This document shows, piece by piece, positions 46,069-55,648 of a DNA stretch of 64,000 nucleotides. The notes below the pieces were generated by a model, which was not told the origin of the DNA, did no database searches, and was given only the letters and a program-made list of their open reading frames with translations. Position numbers and translations under genes: made by a program. This stretch comes from Saprospirales bacterium (GTDB lineage: Bacteria > Bacteroidota > Bacteroidia > Chitinophagales > JADIYW01). The stretch is from the NCBI GenBank assembly GCA_016711605.1, contig JADJSS010000007.1, positions 310,001 to 374,000 on the forward strand, in the 5' to 3' direction. Each line of letters starts with the position of its first letter. Position 1 is the stretch's first letter.

Positions 46069-47931
46069 TTAAGACATTTCTTCTAACCACCAATGTAAAA
46101 TAATAATCGTCCATAATCGTCCATACAAATAATCTTCACCAGCAAGAAATCTGTTTTTTAAATCTTGCACGTATAAATTGGTTAAGATGTTGTATTTATT
46201 GATGACAATACTATTTAAATATTTATCGAATAAGTAATTAAATCTGCCTTTTAACCAATATGGCAATGGAATAGCAAAACCCCATTTTGGACGATTAAAA
46301 TATTCCTTTGGTAAATAATCGTACAAAATTTCTTTTAAGATGTATTTAGAAATTCCTTTATGATAACGCAAATCTGGATCGATATTAATTGCATATTCTA
46401 TCACACGATGATCTAAATATGGCACACGACTTTCCAGAGAATATTTCATGCTTGCTCTATCCACTTTAACTAATAAATCATCTTTTAAATAGTGATTAAT
46501 GTCCCAAAATGATTGTTTGCCTTTTGGTGATAAATTTCGTTTTTCTGGATTTGCTTCTTCATTAATTCTATCAAAATTAAAATTTTCATCTAATAGTAAA
46601 TGTTTCAAATCTTTTTCTGAATGAAAATATTGTTCTTGTGAAAAAATATGTGTGTGTATGTGTTCTAAAGAAGGATAATCTAACAACAAACCACCTCTTT
46701 TATAAATTAATCCTGCGTGTTGAGTTGCCCAATACACAGGTTTTCTGAATGTTTGTACTATAGGATTTGCTAACCGAGAAGCCCAATTATACATACCATA
46801 GCCAAGAAATAATTCATCTGCACCATCACCAGAAAGTGTAACAGTAACGTGTTGTCGTGCAAGCTTAGAAACTATCATCGTTGGATAAGCCGATGCATCT
46901 GCAAAAGGTTCATCGTAGTGAAAAATAATATCAGATAAAATTTCTTCTACTTCATCTTCTGTTAATTGAAACGCATAATGATCTGTGCCTAAATGTTTAG
47001 CTACATTTTTTGCATGTTCTGATTCATCATATTTTTTGCTATCATAACCAATACTAAATGTTTTAATTTTATCTTTCTTTAATGTAGATGCAATAGCTGT
47101 TACTAAACTAGAATCGATTCCACCACTTAAAAAACTACCAACAGGCACATCGCTGATTAATTGCTTTTCAACAGAATTTATTAATAAATCTTTTAGTTCT
47201 TTTTTTGTGGTTATAAAATCTTTTTTTGTAGTTGGTTCAATAGCATTCTCCAATTTCCAATATGAAGTTATTGGAAGCAGGAAATCATTTTTTATCTCTT
47301 TAACAGTGAAGATTGAATACGTTGCAGTAGGAAATTTATGTACATATTTATATATCGTATTGGGTTCTGATATGAAACCTAAGTGTAAAAATTCAGGAAT
47401 TGCAGCATAGTTAATTTCTTTTTTAAAACCAGGAATTGCTTTTAGCGCTTTTATTTCGGAAGCAAATGCTATTTGTTCACCATCAAAATAATAGAATAAA
47501 GGTTTAATTCCGATTCTGTCTCTGCAAACAATTACTTTCTGTTCTTGAATATCATAAATAATAAAAGCAAACATTCCATTTAGCAACTCAAATGATTTAG
47601 TGCCAATTTTAATGAATGCTTCCAAAATTACTTCTGTATCACCAGTGGTGCGTGTTTGTAATTGAAGTTGTTCTTTAATTTCTTTGAAATTATACAATTC
47701 GCCATTATACACCATTACGTATCTGCCACAATTGGAAAAAAATGGTTGATTAGATGCTGGTGATAAATCAATTATAGATAAGCGTTTGTGTCCAAGAAAT
47801 AGCGTTTGATTTTCATTTTCATAAAATCCTTCTGCATCTGGACCACGATGATTCATGGCATTTGTTGCCCTAATAAAATCTGATTTACTAAGTTTGTTAT
47901 TATTAGAAATATAACCTGAAATTCCACACAT
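46069..47931 (-). CDS. asnB: Asparagine synthase (glutamine-hydrolysing), cluster-associated
   Basis: A 620-residue two-domain enzyme. The glutaminase domain begins at Cys2 (MCGISGYIS) with RGPDAEG and FNGELYN-like sites (VYNGELYNF). The synthetase domain carries the PP-loop SFLSGGIDSSLV near residue 263 and GDGADELFLGYGMY near 375. The final YLLKGRF-type C-terminus is intact. Such AsnB-like genes are frequent inside capsule and O-antigen loci, where they may amidate sugar carboxylates rather than aspartate. Between two glycosyltransferase genes, with short spacers, that role is likely here. Confidence 0.9.
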   Translation of the reverse strand: MCGISGYISNNNKLSKSDFIRATNAMNHRGPDAEGFYENENQTLFLGHKRLSIIDLSPASNQPFFSNCGRYVMVYNGELYNFKEIKEQLQLQTRTTGDTEVILEAFIKIGTKSFELLNGMFAFIIYDIQEQKVIVCRDRIGIKPLFYYFDGEQIAFASEIKALKAIPGFKKEINYAAIPEFLHLGFISEPNTIYKYVHKFPTATYSIFTVKEIKNDFLLPITSYWKLENAIEPTTKKDFITTKKELKDLLINSVEKQLISDVPVGSFLSGGIDSSLVTAIASTLKKDKIKTFSIGYDSKKYDESEHAKNVAKHLGTDHYAFQLTEDEVEEILSDIIFHYDEPFADASAYPTMIVSKLARQHVTVTLSGDGADELFLGYGMYNWASRLANPIVQTFRKPVYWATQHAGLIYKRGGLLLDYPSLEHIHTHIFSQEQYFHSEKDLKHLLLDENFNFDRINEEANPEKRNLSPKGKQSFWDINHYLKDDLLVKVDRASMKYSLESRVPYLDHRVIEYAINIDPDLRYHKGISKYILKEILYDYLPKEYFNRPKWGFAIPLPYWLKGRFNYLFDKYLNSIVINKYNILTNLYVQDLKNRFLAGEDYLYGRLWTIIILHWWLEEMS

Positions 47932-47934
47932 AAA

Positions 47935-48846
47935 TTATCCGAATGATGCTAAAATATTTCTTTTAAATAAAGTCTTCATAATACCTAAAAATCTACGATC
48001 AAAAATTGCTAAAGGATTAAAACTTAAAGCTCTAAATAAATAGGTTAGTGAGCTTTTATTGATTTTTGCAATAGCTAAATGCAAAGAAACATATAATAAA
48101 CTGTTTGAAATAAATTTATTTTTTTGATTTCCGTAAATTTTATTTACTACTTTATCAGCAAATGCATATTGTATCAACAAATCTTTTCTGGTAACTAATG
48201 GTTCTTGTTTGATATTGTAAATTACACTTCGTTCTTCGTGCGAATGAAGTGAACAGGTGATAATGTTAGGTGTATGAATTTTAAAGCGAGCAGCCAAACG
48301 CATCCAAAGTTCATAATCTTCAGAACCAGACAAATTTCTATCACCATTAAATTGATAGGCAATAGCTACTTCTTTTTTTATGATGATACCACTGCAACCC
48401 ATGTAGTTTCCGTGTATCATTTTTTGGTTGATGTCAGATGGCATTGCTGCAATTTGCAATACTTTTTTATCAGAATCAACCACATCAAAATCAAACCTTA
48501 AAACGTTAACATCTTCATTAGAGTTAATATATTTGATAGCTTCTTCAAAGTGATTTGGATATAAAAAATCATCTGAATCTAGTAGCGTCACATAATCACC
48601 TTTTGCCAATAAAAATCCAGTATTTCTTGCTACAGCACGTTCTTCATTTATTTTTTTGTGATAAATTACTTTAGGGTTTTTCACTGATTTCACTACTTCT
48701 TCGGTGTTGTCAGTACTGCCATCATCTACTACAATAATTTCATAATTGCTATACGTTTGCAAAAAAGTAGATTCCAAAGTTTCTTTAATCATGTGAGCAC
48801 GATTATACGCTGGAATTATAATACTAAAGAAAATTGATTGCTCCAT
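47935..48846 (-). CDS. Family 2 glycosyltransferase
   Basis: A 303-residue GT-A enzyme. Motifs are FSIIIPAYNRAHMIKETLES, VVDDGSTDNTEEVV, the metal-binding DSDD (TLLDSDDFLYPNHF) near residue 92, and the acceptor-base region SGSEDYELWMRLAARF near 175. Two weak hydrophobic segments near the C-terminus may associate with the membrane. It lies three bases from asnB and three bases from the next glycosyltransferase, so it is embedded in one operon. Linkage and sugar are unknown. Confidence 0.88.
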   Translation of the reverse strand: MEQSIFFSIIIPAYNRAHMIKETLESTFLQTYSNYEIIVVDDGSTDNTEEVVKSVKNPKVIYHKKINEERAVARNTGFLLAKGDYVTLLDSDDFLYPNHFEEAIKYINSNEDVNVLRFDFDVVDSDKKVLQIAAMPSDINQKMIHGNYMGCSGIIIKKEVAIAYQFNGDRNLSGSEDYELWMRLAARFKIHTPNIITCSLHSHEERSVIYNIKQEPLVTRKDLLIQYAFADKVVNKIYGNQKNKFISNSLLYVSLHLAIAKINKSSLTYLFRALSFNPLAIFDRRFLGIMKTLFKRNILASFG

Positions 48847-48849
48847 TTA

Positions 48850-49983
48850 TTACAAAGAATAGATTTGTTCTAGTTTGTCAATGAACAAAGGTAATGAAAA
48901 ATACTTTTCTATATCTTTTCTACCGTTGATGAATAATTGATAATCGAGTGCCTTGTCAGATAAAATGCGATTTATTGCACTATTTATTTGCTCAGAATTT
49001 TGATAATCAACCACCAAGGCATTTTTCCCATTTTCAATAAATTCACAAGCAACACCTGAAAGTGTAAAAACGCTTGGAACACCAACAGCTAATGCTTCGA
49101 TGTAGGTTTGACCAAAAGCTTCACTATTTTTATCTACAGGAACATGTACAAAAACATCGAACAATTTAAATAAAGCACCATTGTCATTTTCAAATTCTAT
49201 TTCAGTAAAACTGTCTTTTGGTAAATGACTAAGGTAATTCTTTACAATAGCGACATCAGAAGCTTCACCTTTTGCGTTTGCTAAAATGAGTAGCGCATTT
49301 GGATAATCATTTAAAAATTTAGAAAAAGCTTCAATTGCATATTTCAATCCTTTCCATTTTGTGTATCTGGAAACCAACCCAATAACTGGATGTTTGTTGG
49401 TTGGATTGTACTTTTTTTCAACAATAGACAATCGTTCTTCCGAAATATTGTAAAATAATGGCAAATCAAATCCATGATGTATTAAGGTGATTTTTTCAGA
49501 AGGAACATGTTCCAAATTAACCAAAATTGCTTTCACATTTTCACTAATTGCTATAATATGTGTTGCAATTTTATTACAATACTTGTCGTACTTTAAACCA
49601 CTTGGTGCTGTAATATGATGAAATGAAGCATGATGCCTAGTAAAAATTCTATTTTTAATTCCTGCTAAATATGCTGCTGTTAAACCAATAATATTTGCTT
49701 CAAAAATGTGGCAATGCACTGCATCTGGTTTTATTTTTCTTAATATTTTATATGTTTGAAAAATAGCAGCAGGAATGCTTTTTTTTGATGAATATTCTAT
49801 TCTATGAAATTCGATACTTCTTTCTTTACAAAAATTTTCAAAGAATGAATTTTCATTCACGTAAATAGAAATAAAAGACAGTTCAAATTTTTCATGATTG
49901 ATGTGATCAACAATCCACTCAAATGCTAGTGCTTTATTAAGTTGAAATAAAATGTACGTGATTTTTATTTTTTTATCTGGCAT
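48850..49983 (-). CDS. Family 4 glycosyltransferase
   Basis: A 377-residue GT-B enzyme with the N-terminal Glyco_transf_4 domain (PDAVHCHIFEANIIGLTAAY). The C-terminal donor domain contains VIGLVSRYTKWKGLKYAIEAF near residue 195, and VDKNSEAFGQTYIEALAVGVPSVFT (the EX7E motif) near 285. The gene overlaps the upstream GT2 gene by 11 bases, which implies coupled translation. It probably adds one sugar of the repeat unit on the cytoplasmic side. Confidence 0.89.
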   Translation of the reverse strand: MPDKKIKITYILFQLNKALAFEWIVDHINHEKFELSFISIYVNENSFFENFCKERSIEFHRIEYSSKKSIPAAIFQTYKILRKIKPDAVHCHIFEANIIGLTAAYLAGIKNRIFTRHHASFHHITAPSGLKYDKYCNKIATHIIAISENVKAILVNLEHVPSEKITLIHHGFDLPLFYNISEERLSIVEKKYNPTNKHPVIGLVSRYTKWKGLKYAIEAFSKFLNDYPNALLILANAKGEASDVAIVKNYLSHLPKDSFTEIEFENDNGALFKLFDVFVHVPVDKNSEAFGQTYIEALAVGVPSVFTLSGVACEFIENGKNALVVDYQNSEQINSAINRILSDKALDYQLFINGRKDIEKYFSLPLFIDKLEQIYSL

Positions 49984-50878
49984 TTTTAAGTGCTTTAAAA
50001 TAGGTAATAGAAGATAATGTGCCTATTAATCTAAATGTAATTTTGTCAATTGATTTAATGTTTGGCAATACTTTAAATAAAAGCTTTATTAGTGAAAAAA
50101 AAGGCATCAACAACGTGAAAATAAACTTTTTAATCGGATTTACTAAAACCGTTTTATTGTTTAACTGCATGTTCTTGAATTGTGATTCAAAACCACGTTT
50201 GTCTCTGTCTAAAAATCCATCAATATCTAAACGATCTTTTTGGTTATGAAAACAAGTTGTTCTGGTATATAAAAAAATTCCAATTTTTTGTGCATTCAGT
50301 TTGTTTGATAAGTCAATATCTTCACCTTGAAATAAAATAGCGTCATCATATTTTCCAACTTGTTCAAATAACATTTTATGGATAACAAATGAACCGCTTC
50401 CAATAGATGCGATTTGCATTAATGGTTCATTTGTGTTTACTTTCTGCTGCAATCTTCCTTCTAATGTATGATAATTTGCGTTCAACAAATATCTACCTAT
50501 TTTTTGCTCTTGCATTTGTAAAATCAATGATTCAGGATATTGCCAATTGAGCAATGCACAATTTGTTTTGAAAAAATCAGATTGAGTCAAACTATCAATT
50601 GCAGCGAGACTTTCGGCTGTGATCCACATATCATCATCAATAAAAAAAAGAAAATCATATTTTGCTTTTGATGCGCCGTAATTGCGTGCAGAGCTTGCAC
50701 CTTTTTTAGGATTTTTGTAAATAGAAATAGTTGGCTGCTTAATTACAAACGGCAACTCTTCGCCATCATTTACAACTATTAATTCAAATAGAATGTTTGT
50801 TGAAAGAGATGCTATTTTCTCAATTGTTTCTTTCGCTATTTCAAAGCGATTATATGTTGGCATGATGATACTGATCAT
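49973..50878 (-). CDS. Family 2 glycosyltransferase
   Basis: A 301-residue GT-A enzyme. It opens with ISIIMPTYNRFEIAKETIEK and has the LIVVNDGEELPF nucleotide site, the DDDM metal motif (FLFFIDDDMWITAESL) near residue 77, and FQGEDIDLSNKLNAQ in the acceptor region. A hydrophobic segment near residues 250-272 (KKFIFTLLMPFFSLIKLLFK) could be a membrane anchor. It overlaps the downstream family 4 gene and starts two bases after the stop of the broken GT2 gene upstream. Confidence 0.87.
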   Translation of the reverse strand: MISIIMPTYNRFEIAKETIEKIASLSTNILFELIVVNDGEELPFVIKQPTISIYKNPKKGASSARNYGASKAKYDFLFFIDDDMWITAESLAAIDSLTQSDFFKTNCALLNWQYPESLILQMQEQKIGRYLLNANYHTLEGRLQQKVNTNEPLMQIASIGSGSFVIHKMLFEQVGKYDDAILFQGEDIDLSNKLNAQKIGIFLYTRTTCFHNQKDRLDIDGFLDRDKRGFESQFKNMQLNNKTVLVNPIKKFIFTLLMPFFSLIKLLFKVLPNIKSIDKITFRLIGTLSSITYFKALKNAR

Positions 50879-50879
50879 G

Positions 50880-51856
50880 TCAGATTTTATTTAATCTTTT
50901 TTTGATAAATACTGGCAAAAATTTGATGCGTGTTTTTATTTTTTGCAGTTCTTGTTTGTCAGCATCAGCTAAATAATTAGCATTAATTAGTTTCAAAAAC
51001 TGTTTCGCTTTTGAATAATCGTTCTGTGCATAAAAAATACTTGCTTGTAAAAACCAAAAATAATGAATTGATTTTTGCAACCTTGTTTTATCTGTATTCT
51101 TTATTTTGATAAAATCCGAAATCATTTTTACAGAAAAATTATCTTCAAAAAAACGTGCTTCTTCCAATTCATATATTTTTGCAATGGTAAAATAAACATT
51201 GAGGTTTTCTTGCATAAATGCGTCTTGGAAATTATTGGTTTTTGAATCGTTCTGAATTCTAAAATTCACTAAAATATCATTCGTTTTTTTATCGAATCTA
51301 AACCAAAAATTAATAAGTATATAGTCCACCATTCACGATCCATAACATAATGCAAATTCGCATTTAGAAAACCCATTTTATCAATTGCTTTCTTACTAAA
51401 AAATGTTTCTGGCTGATCGATGCGTGCAAAGCCAATGGTTTTTTCTACAGAATTGTAAATATCTGTTCCTGTAGATTGTTTGCAAATTTTATTATTTTTC
51501 CAAATGTTACTTTTTCCTGCAACCACTAACGTTGTTTCATCTTCAAAATAATGCGCTACTTTTTTTAGCGAATCTTGTTCATAATAATCATCGCTGTTGA
51601 GCCAATTGATAATGTCGCCGCTTGCGTACTTCAAACCTTTGTTAATCGCATCACTTTGTCCATTATCTTTTTCGCTTGTCCAAAAATGCAAATGCTTTTC
51701 ATACTTCTTGATAATTTCCACAGAATTATCTGTGCTTGCGCCATCTATAATAATATAGTCCAAATTCGGATAATTCTGACTCAAGACAGAATCAATGGTT
51801 TGTTCCAGAAATTGTCCTTGATTAAAAGACGGTGTTATGATGGAAATTTTTTGCAT
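50880..51856 (-). CDS. Family 2 glycosyltransferase, interrupted by one frameshift
   Basis: The frame 51269-51856 holds the GT-A domain: ISIITPSFNQGQFLEQTIDS, IIDGASTDNSVEII, the metal-binding NSDDYYEQDSL, and MDREWW in the acceptor region. It stops early after IKKRMIF. The rest lies in the frame 50880-51332 (KTNDILVNFRIQNDSKTNN and a helical C-terminus ending VFIKKRLNKI). One more A in the A7 run at about 51281-51287 joins them as GLDSIKKTNDILVNF and gives 325 residues. The short start of the second frame is therefore not a gene start. It is divergent from the methyltransferase gene at 51950. Confidence 0.83.
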
Positions 51857-51925
51857 TCGTAATTGTACTCAAAAATAAGAAATATCCAAGCATAAAAGCA
51901 ATTGAGAAAATAAGGAAGTAATTTT

Positions 51926-51933
51926 TATCTTTG
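51926..51933 (+). promoter_or_regulatory. Bacteroidota-type promoter for the methyltransferase gene
   Basis: TATCTTTG matches TAnnTTTG and lies 17 bases before the ATG at 51950. An upstream TTG at 51902-51904 sits 21 bases before it, a reasonable -33 partner. Confidence 0.5.
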
Positions 51934-51949
51934 TTACTAATAAAATATA

Positions 51950-52831
51950 ATGAGTTTAACGGTAAGCAATACACCAATTTGTTTGTTTTGTGACAATACA
52001 CAAACACATTCCACACCTTTTGAAGATACGGTTTTCAATAACAAGACCTTTGAATATGTGCAATGCACAAACTGTGATTTGATTTTTGTGCAACCATTGC
52101 CAACGATGGACGATATCACAAAAATGTATCCAGTAGAATATCAAGGTGCGTTGGCTGGCAATGCTTATGGTGCGTATGATTTTTTATTTGACAGAATTAA
52201 AACTATAGGAACTTATAAAACTATATTAGATTACGGTTGTGGTGGTGGCAGATTTGTGGTAGAAGCTGTTGAAAAAGGATTTGAAGTAACAGGCACAGAA
52301 TATAATCCTGATTTGGTAGCAAATCTGACAAAAACTTTTCCGAAAGCTACGTTTTTAACGATTGATGATTTTTATAAAAGTGATAAAAAATATGATATTA
52401 TTTTCTTGAGCAATGTGTTGGAACACCTAACCAATCCAAAAGAAATTATGCTGAAGCTGAAAGAGCGATTGAGTGAAAACGGCATTTTTGCATTAGAAGG
52501 TCCGATTGAAAATAATTTTAATTTGACACAGATTACACGTAAAATTATGTTTTGGGTGCGCAAAAATATTTTCAATAAAAAGGCGTCGCATGTTCCAACG
52601 CATATTCTATATTCTAACCGAAAAAACCAGGAAGAGTTATTTAAAAATATTGGTTTGGAAACGCTTTACTTTAATATTGAAGAAAGCAATTGGCCTTTTC
52701 CATCAAACTATAAAGATTGTGATACAATGATGAAAAAGGTGATGTATTTTATTGCGACTTTTTCTGTAAAAATGAGCAAAGTGTTTTCATTTTGGGGAAA
52801 TAATTTTACTTATATCGGTAAGAAAAAATAA
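51950..52831 (+). CDS. Zinc-ribbon class I SAM-dependent methyltransferase
   Basis: A 293-residue protein. The N-terminal treble-clef or ribbon has cysteine pairs CLFC (residues 10-13) and CTNC (36-39), common in sugar C-methyltransferase-like enzymes of surface polysaccharide loci. The Rossmann SAM site is ILDYGCGGGRFVVEA near residue 92. The post-I acidic residue is in GTEYNPD, and the IFLSNVLEHLTNP motif follows near 150. It is transcribed against most neighbouring cluster genes, from its own promoter. The methyl acceptor is probably a nucleotide sugar or glycan; this is inference. Confidence 0.83.
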   Translation: MSLTVSNTPICLFCDNTQTHSTPFEDTVFNNKTFEYVQCTNCDLIFVQPLPTMDDITKMYPVEYQGALAGNAYGAYDFLFDRIKTIGTYKTILDYGCGGGRFVVEAVEKGFEVTGTEYNPDLVANLTKTFPKATFLTIDDFYKSDKKYDIIFLSNVLEHLTNPKEIMLKLKERLSENGIFALEGPIENNFNLTQITRKIMFWVRKNIFNKKASHVPTHILYSNRKNQEELFKNIGLETLYFNIEESNWPFPSNYKDCDTMMKKVMYFIATFSVKMSKVFSFWGNNFTYIGKKK

Positions 52832-52861
52832 TACTACTAACACAAAGAATAAACAAATTTT

Positions 52862-53030
52862 AAACCACTTAAGACACTCAAGTTCCGAATTTTCGGAACA
52901 AAGAAAAGTTTAAGGTAATTGTCTAATATAGTTCCGAAACTTCGGAAGAAAACTAAGCTTTCTTGCCATCTTATTTTGTAATCTTCTTTATCACTACTTA
53001 AGTTTCTTATGTGCCTTAAGTGATAAATTT
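52862..53030. repeat. Intergenic repeat with inverted ends (copy 2) carrying two small hairpins
   Basis: The gap between convergent genes holds ACCACTTAAGACAC near its left end and GTGCCTTAAGTGAT near its right end, an inverted repeat resembling the element at 14238-14388 (shared TTTCTTATGT...GTGCCTT..AGTG). Inside lie two separate hairpins, GTTCCGAA-TT-TTCGGAAC (52882-52899, perfect) and TTCCGAA-AC-TTCGGAA (52932-52947), which copy 1 lacks. Confidence 0.5.
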
Positions 53031-53059
53031 TTCGTTAATTTTATTTCGGTTTTATCAAG

Positions 53060-53797
53060 TTATTCTTTCTTCTTAAAATCACCGCGTGCAAATTGCTTTT
53101 CAATCCAGCAATACATTAAAATAAAAAAGTAACGGCTACCCATTTCTTTTATTTTTAATTTAGATTCACCGTATTTTCTGTTTGTCCAGGAATTTGGAAC
53201 TACTGCATAATTGTAACCACGCACAATTGCTTTCAATGGCAACTCTAACGTTAGATTAAAATGTGGTGACAAAAAAGGTTTTAAACCGTCTATAGTTTCT
53301 TTTTTGTATAATTTGAATGCGTTGGTGCAGTCATTATATTTCAATCGAAAAACAGTTTTTACAATAAAATTTGCCAAACGATTTATTCTTCGTTTCAATG
53401 CTGGATAATCAATTACTTTTCCACCTTTTTCCCAGCGCGAACCGAAAACGCAGTCGTAGTTTCCTTCAATTGCTTTACGGTAAAATTTCACCAAATCGTT
53501 CGGATCATCCGATAAATCAGCCATCATCACCGCAACATAATCACCGGTGAATCGTTCTAAACCATAACGCACAGCATAACCAAAACCATTCGGTCCGAGA
53601 TTTGTATAATATACTAAAGTTGGAATTGTTTTTTTTAATTCTTCCAAAACCTGCAATGTATTGTCTTTGGAATTATCGTTCGTTACCACAATTTCGTGAT
53701 CAATATTTTCTTTAGAAAGTGTTGAATAAAGTGTAGTCAAAGTTTCTGGTAAACTTTCTTCTTCATTGTATGCTGGTATTACGACACTTAATTTCAT
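53060..53797 (-). CDS. Family 2 glycosyltransferase, dolichol-phosphate-mannose-synthase-like
   Basis: A 245-residue soluble GT-A enzyme of the DPM1-like group. It opens with SVVIPAYNEEESLPETLTTL and has NDNSKDNTLQVLEEL. MADLSDDPNDLVKFYRKAIE includes the metal-binding Asp residues near 93, and GSRWEKGGKVIDYP is followed by RRINRLANFIVKTVFRLKYND. C-terminal membrane helices are absent. Such enzymes move a sugar from GDP or UDP donors onto polyprenyl phosphate. The start is 7 bases after the epimerase stop, same strand. Confidence 0.87.
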   Translation of the reverse strand: MKLSVVIPAYNEEESLPETLTTLYSTLSKENIDHEIVVTNDNSKDNTLQVLEELKKTIPTLVYYTNLGPNGFGYAVRYGLERFTGDYVAVMMADLSDDPNDLVKFYRKAIEGNYDCVFGSRWEKGGKVIDYPALKRRINRLANFIVKTVFRLKYNDCTNAFKLYKKETIDGLKPFLSPHFNLTLELPLKAIVRGYNYAVVPNSWTNRKYGESKLKIKEMGSRYFFILMYCWIEKQFARGDFKKKE

Positions 53798-53804
53798 TAC
53801 TTTC

Positions 53805-54869
53805 TTATTTCAATATGCTTGCTAATTGTTGTTCGTTTTCTTTTATCCATTCGTAAATTTCAGAAAAAATTTGCTTTGGTGAAATTTGCGGTTTCCAGCC
53901 AGTTTTTGAAGTTACTTTAGAGTTGTCTGTAATGTAAATTCTAATATCAGCAGTTCGGTTTTCTGGAACTTGTTTAATTGGAATCTTGTTTCCAGTAATT
54001 TCTTCGCAAAGTGTTGTCATTTCGTTCAGCGATAAACTGATTTCAGTGCCTCCACCAACATTGAAAATTTCACCGTTAATTTCATCTAAATGATGCATTT
54101 GCCAGTCAATTAAACGAAACAAATCGTCGGTATGTAACATATCGCGCACTTGCTTGCCTGTTCCACCATAACCAATATAACTTAATGGCTGATTCCAAAA
54201 ATGTTTTGCAATCCAAAGCACTACAACACCTTGATCAATTTTTCCCATTTGCCAAGGTCCTGTTAAAACACCGCAACGATTGATGACTGTCTTTAAACCA
54301 AAAAACTGTTTATATTCCTGAATAAATAATTCTGAAGCCAATTTGGTAGTACCATATAATGAGCGATAATTATCTAATGGAAAATCTTCACTGATTCCGT
54401 TTTTGGAAAAGCCTTTTATCGTTTGTTGTTCTGCAATTTCAAAGCGCGTAGTTGCTTCAGTAAAATTTATACTTTCAATAGTTTCTATTGGATAAATTCT
54501 AGACGTAGAAAGAAAAATAAAATCGGATTTGTTTTTGGTTGCGTAGTTTAAGCAATTGATGGTACCAGTTAAATTGGTGTTGATTAAATAATCAGGTGTG
54601 CTGTCTATGCCAGCTAATACGGATGGTTCTGCGCTTGCTTCTAAAATTAAATCAATTTTTGGTAAGCCATCAAAGTCTTCTTTGTTGCGAATATCGCCAT
54701 GAACGAAATGAATATTTGCTGCTTTTAATCTTGGAATATTTAATTCAGAACCACGTCTTTTTAAATTGTCCAATACATAAATTTCATACGTTGGATATTT
54801 TGCTTTTAATTGCAAAGCCATGGATGAGCCAACAAAGCCTGCGCCACCTGTAATAAGAATAGACTTCAT
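53805..54869 (-). CDS. NAD-dependent nucleotide-sugar epimerase (CDP-paratose-2-epimerase-like)
   Basis: A 354-residue extended SDR. The cofactor motif GGAGFVGSS is at residues 8-16. The catalytic site is SLYGTTKLASELF, with the Ser in LSTSRIYP. The substrate-region motif VINRCGVLTGPWQMGKIDQG, VRDMLHTDDLFRLI and EIFNVGGGTEISLSL are characteristic of CDP-tyvelose/paratose epimerase-like enzymes. It probably makes an unusual activated sugar for the cluster. Its stop is followed after 7 bases by the GT2 gene and its ATG directly follows the FkbM gene stop. Confidence 0.87.
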   Translation of the reverse strand: MKSILITGGAGFVGSSMALQLKAKYPTYEIYVLDNLKRRGSELNIPRLKAANIHFVHGDIRNKEDFDGLPKIDLILEASAEPSVLAGIDSTPDYLINTNLTGTINCLNYATKNKSDFIFLSTSRIYPIETIESINFTEATTRFEIAEQQTIKGFSKNGISEDFPLDNYRSLYGTTKLASELFIQEYKQFFGLKTVINRCGVLTGPWQMGKIDQGVVVLWIAKHFWNQPLSYIGYGGTGKQVRDMLHTDDLFRLIDWQMHHLDEINGEIFNVGGGTEISLSLNEMTTLCEEITGNKIPIKQVPENRTADIRIYITDNSKVTSKTGWKPQISPKQIFSEIYEWIKENEQQLASILK

Positions 54870-55631
54870 TTATTGTTGTTTGTTTTTGATAAATACTATA
54901 TTTTCTCTACAGGTATGTACGGCAAAATCGTAATTGATAATTGCTTTAAATAATGATTTACTTGTTCCATTGCGCATAAAATCATGTGTTTCTATAATGA
55001 GCATATTCACTTTAGAAAGCCACTCATAATTTTCCTGAAACACTTCCAATTCTGAACCTTCTATATCTAACTTTAAAATGTCGATTTCTTCCAGATTATA
55101 CATCTGCATTAAATCAGGAATGGAAACACCTTTTACGTTACTTTCTGTTTCGTTAGCAACTTCTTCTACTACAAAACCCCAATTTCCGTATTCGTATTTA
55201 TCGGTAACTTTTAGTGGACAAGATTTATTCCAAATACCAGCTTTTATGCAATTAATATTGCTGTATTTTTCTGTATTTTTTCGCAATGCATCGTAATTTG
55301 AGGATTCTGGTTCGATGGCAATAATACTTGCTTCTGGAAATAAATTTTTAAAGTAAATACTTGCCATTCCAATGTTTGCACCACCGTCAATAATTGTTTT
55401 TACTTTTGGTAAATAGGTATTATAATTGAATGAGTAGTAGTTATGATAAAAAACCTGATAGAAAACATCAACATCTGTTGTGTTGTATCGAAGTGAAATT
55501 GGATGTTTAACAGCATCAAAAGAAATATCTAATGTGCCAGATTTTTTAGAACCTGAATTATATAATTTATTGGCGTTAACTAAACCAAACCGTTTAATTA
55601 ATCGTGCAAAAAAAAGTGCTTTTTTTATCAT
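54870..55631 (-). CDS. FkbM-family methyltransferase
   Basis: A 253-residue SAM-dependent methyltransferase. The FkbM core starts near residue 82 with VKTIIDGGANIGMASIYFKNLFPE, then the acidic IAIEPESSNYDAL, and DILKLDIEGSELEVFQENYEWL near 190. This is the typical FkbM layout, where the last motif replaces the usual IV. Many members O-methylate sugars of surface glycans. The gene abuts the epimerase gene (stop next to start) and lies 17 bases downstream of a glycosyltransferase gene, same strand. Confidence 0.87.
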   Translation of the reverse strand: MIKKALFFARLIKRFGLVNANKLYNSGSKKSGTLDISFDAVKHPISLRYNTTDVDVFYQVFYHNYYSFNYNTYLPKVKTIIDGGANIGMASIYFKNLFPEASIIAIEPESSNYDALRKNTEKYSNINCIKAGIWNKSCPLKVTDKYEYGNWGFVVEEVANETESNVKGVSIPDLMQMYNLEEIDILKLDIEGSELEVFQENYEWLSKVNMLIIETHDFMRNGTSKSLFKAIINYDFAVHTCRENIVFIKNKQQ

Positions 55632-55648
55632 TGAAATTTATCGTTCGT

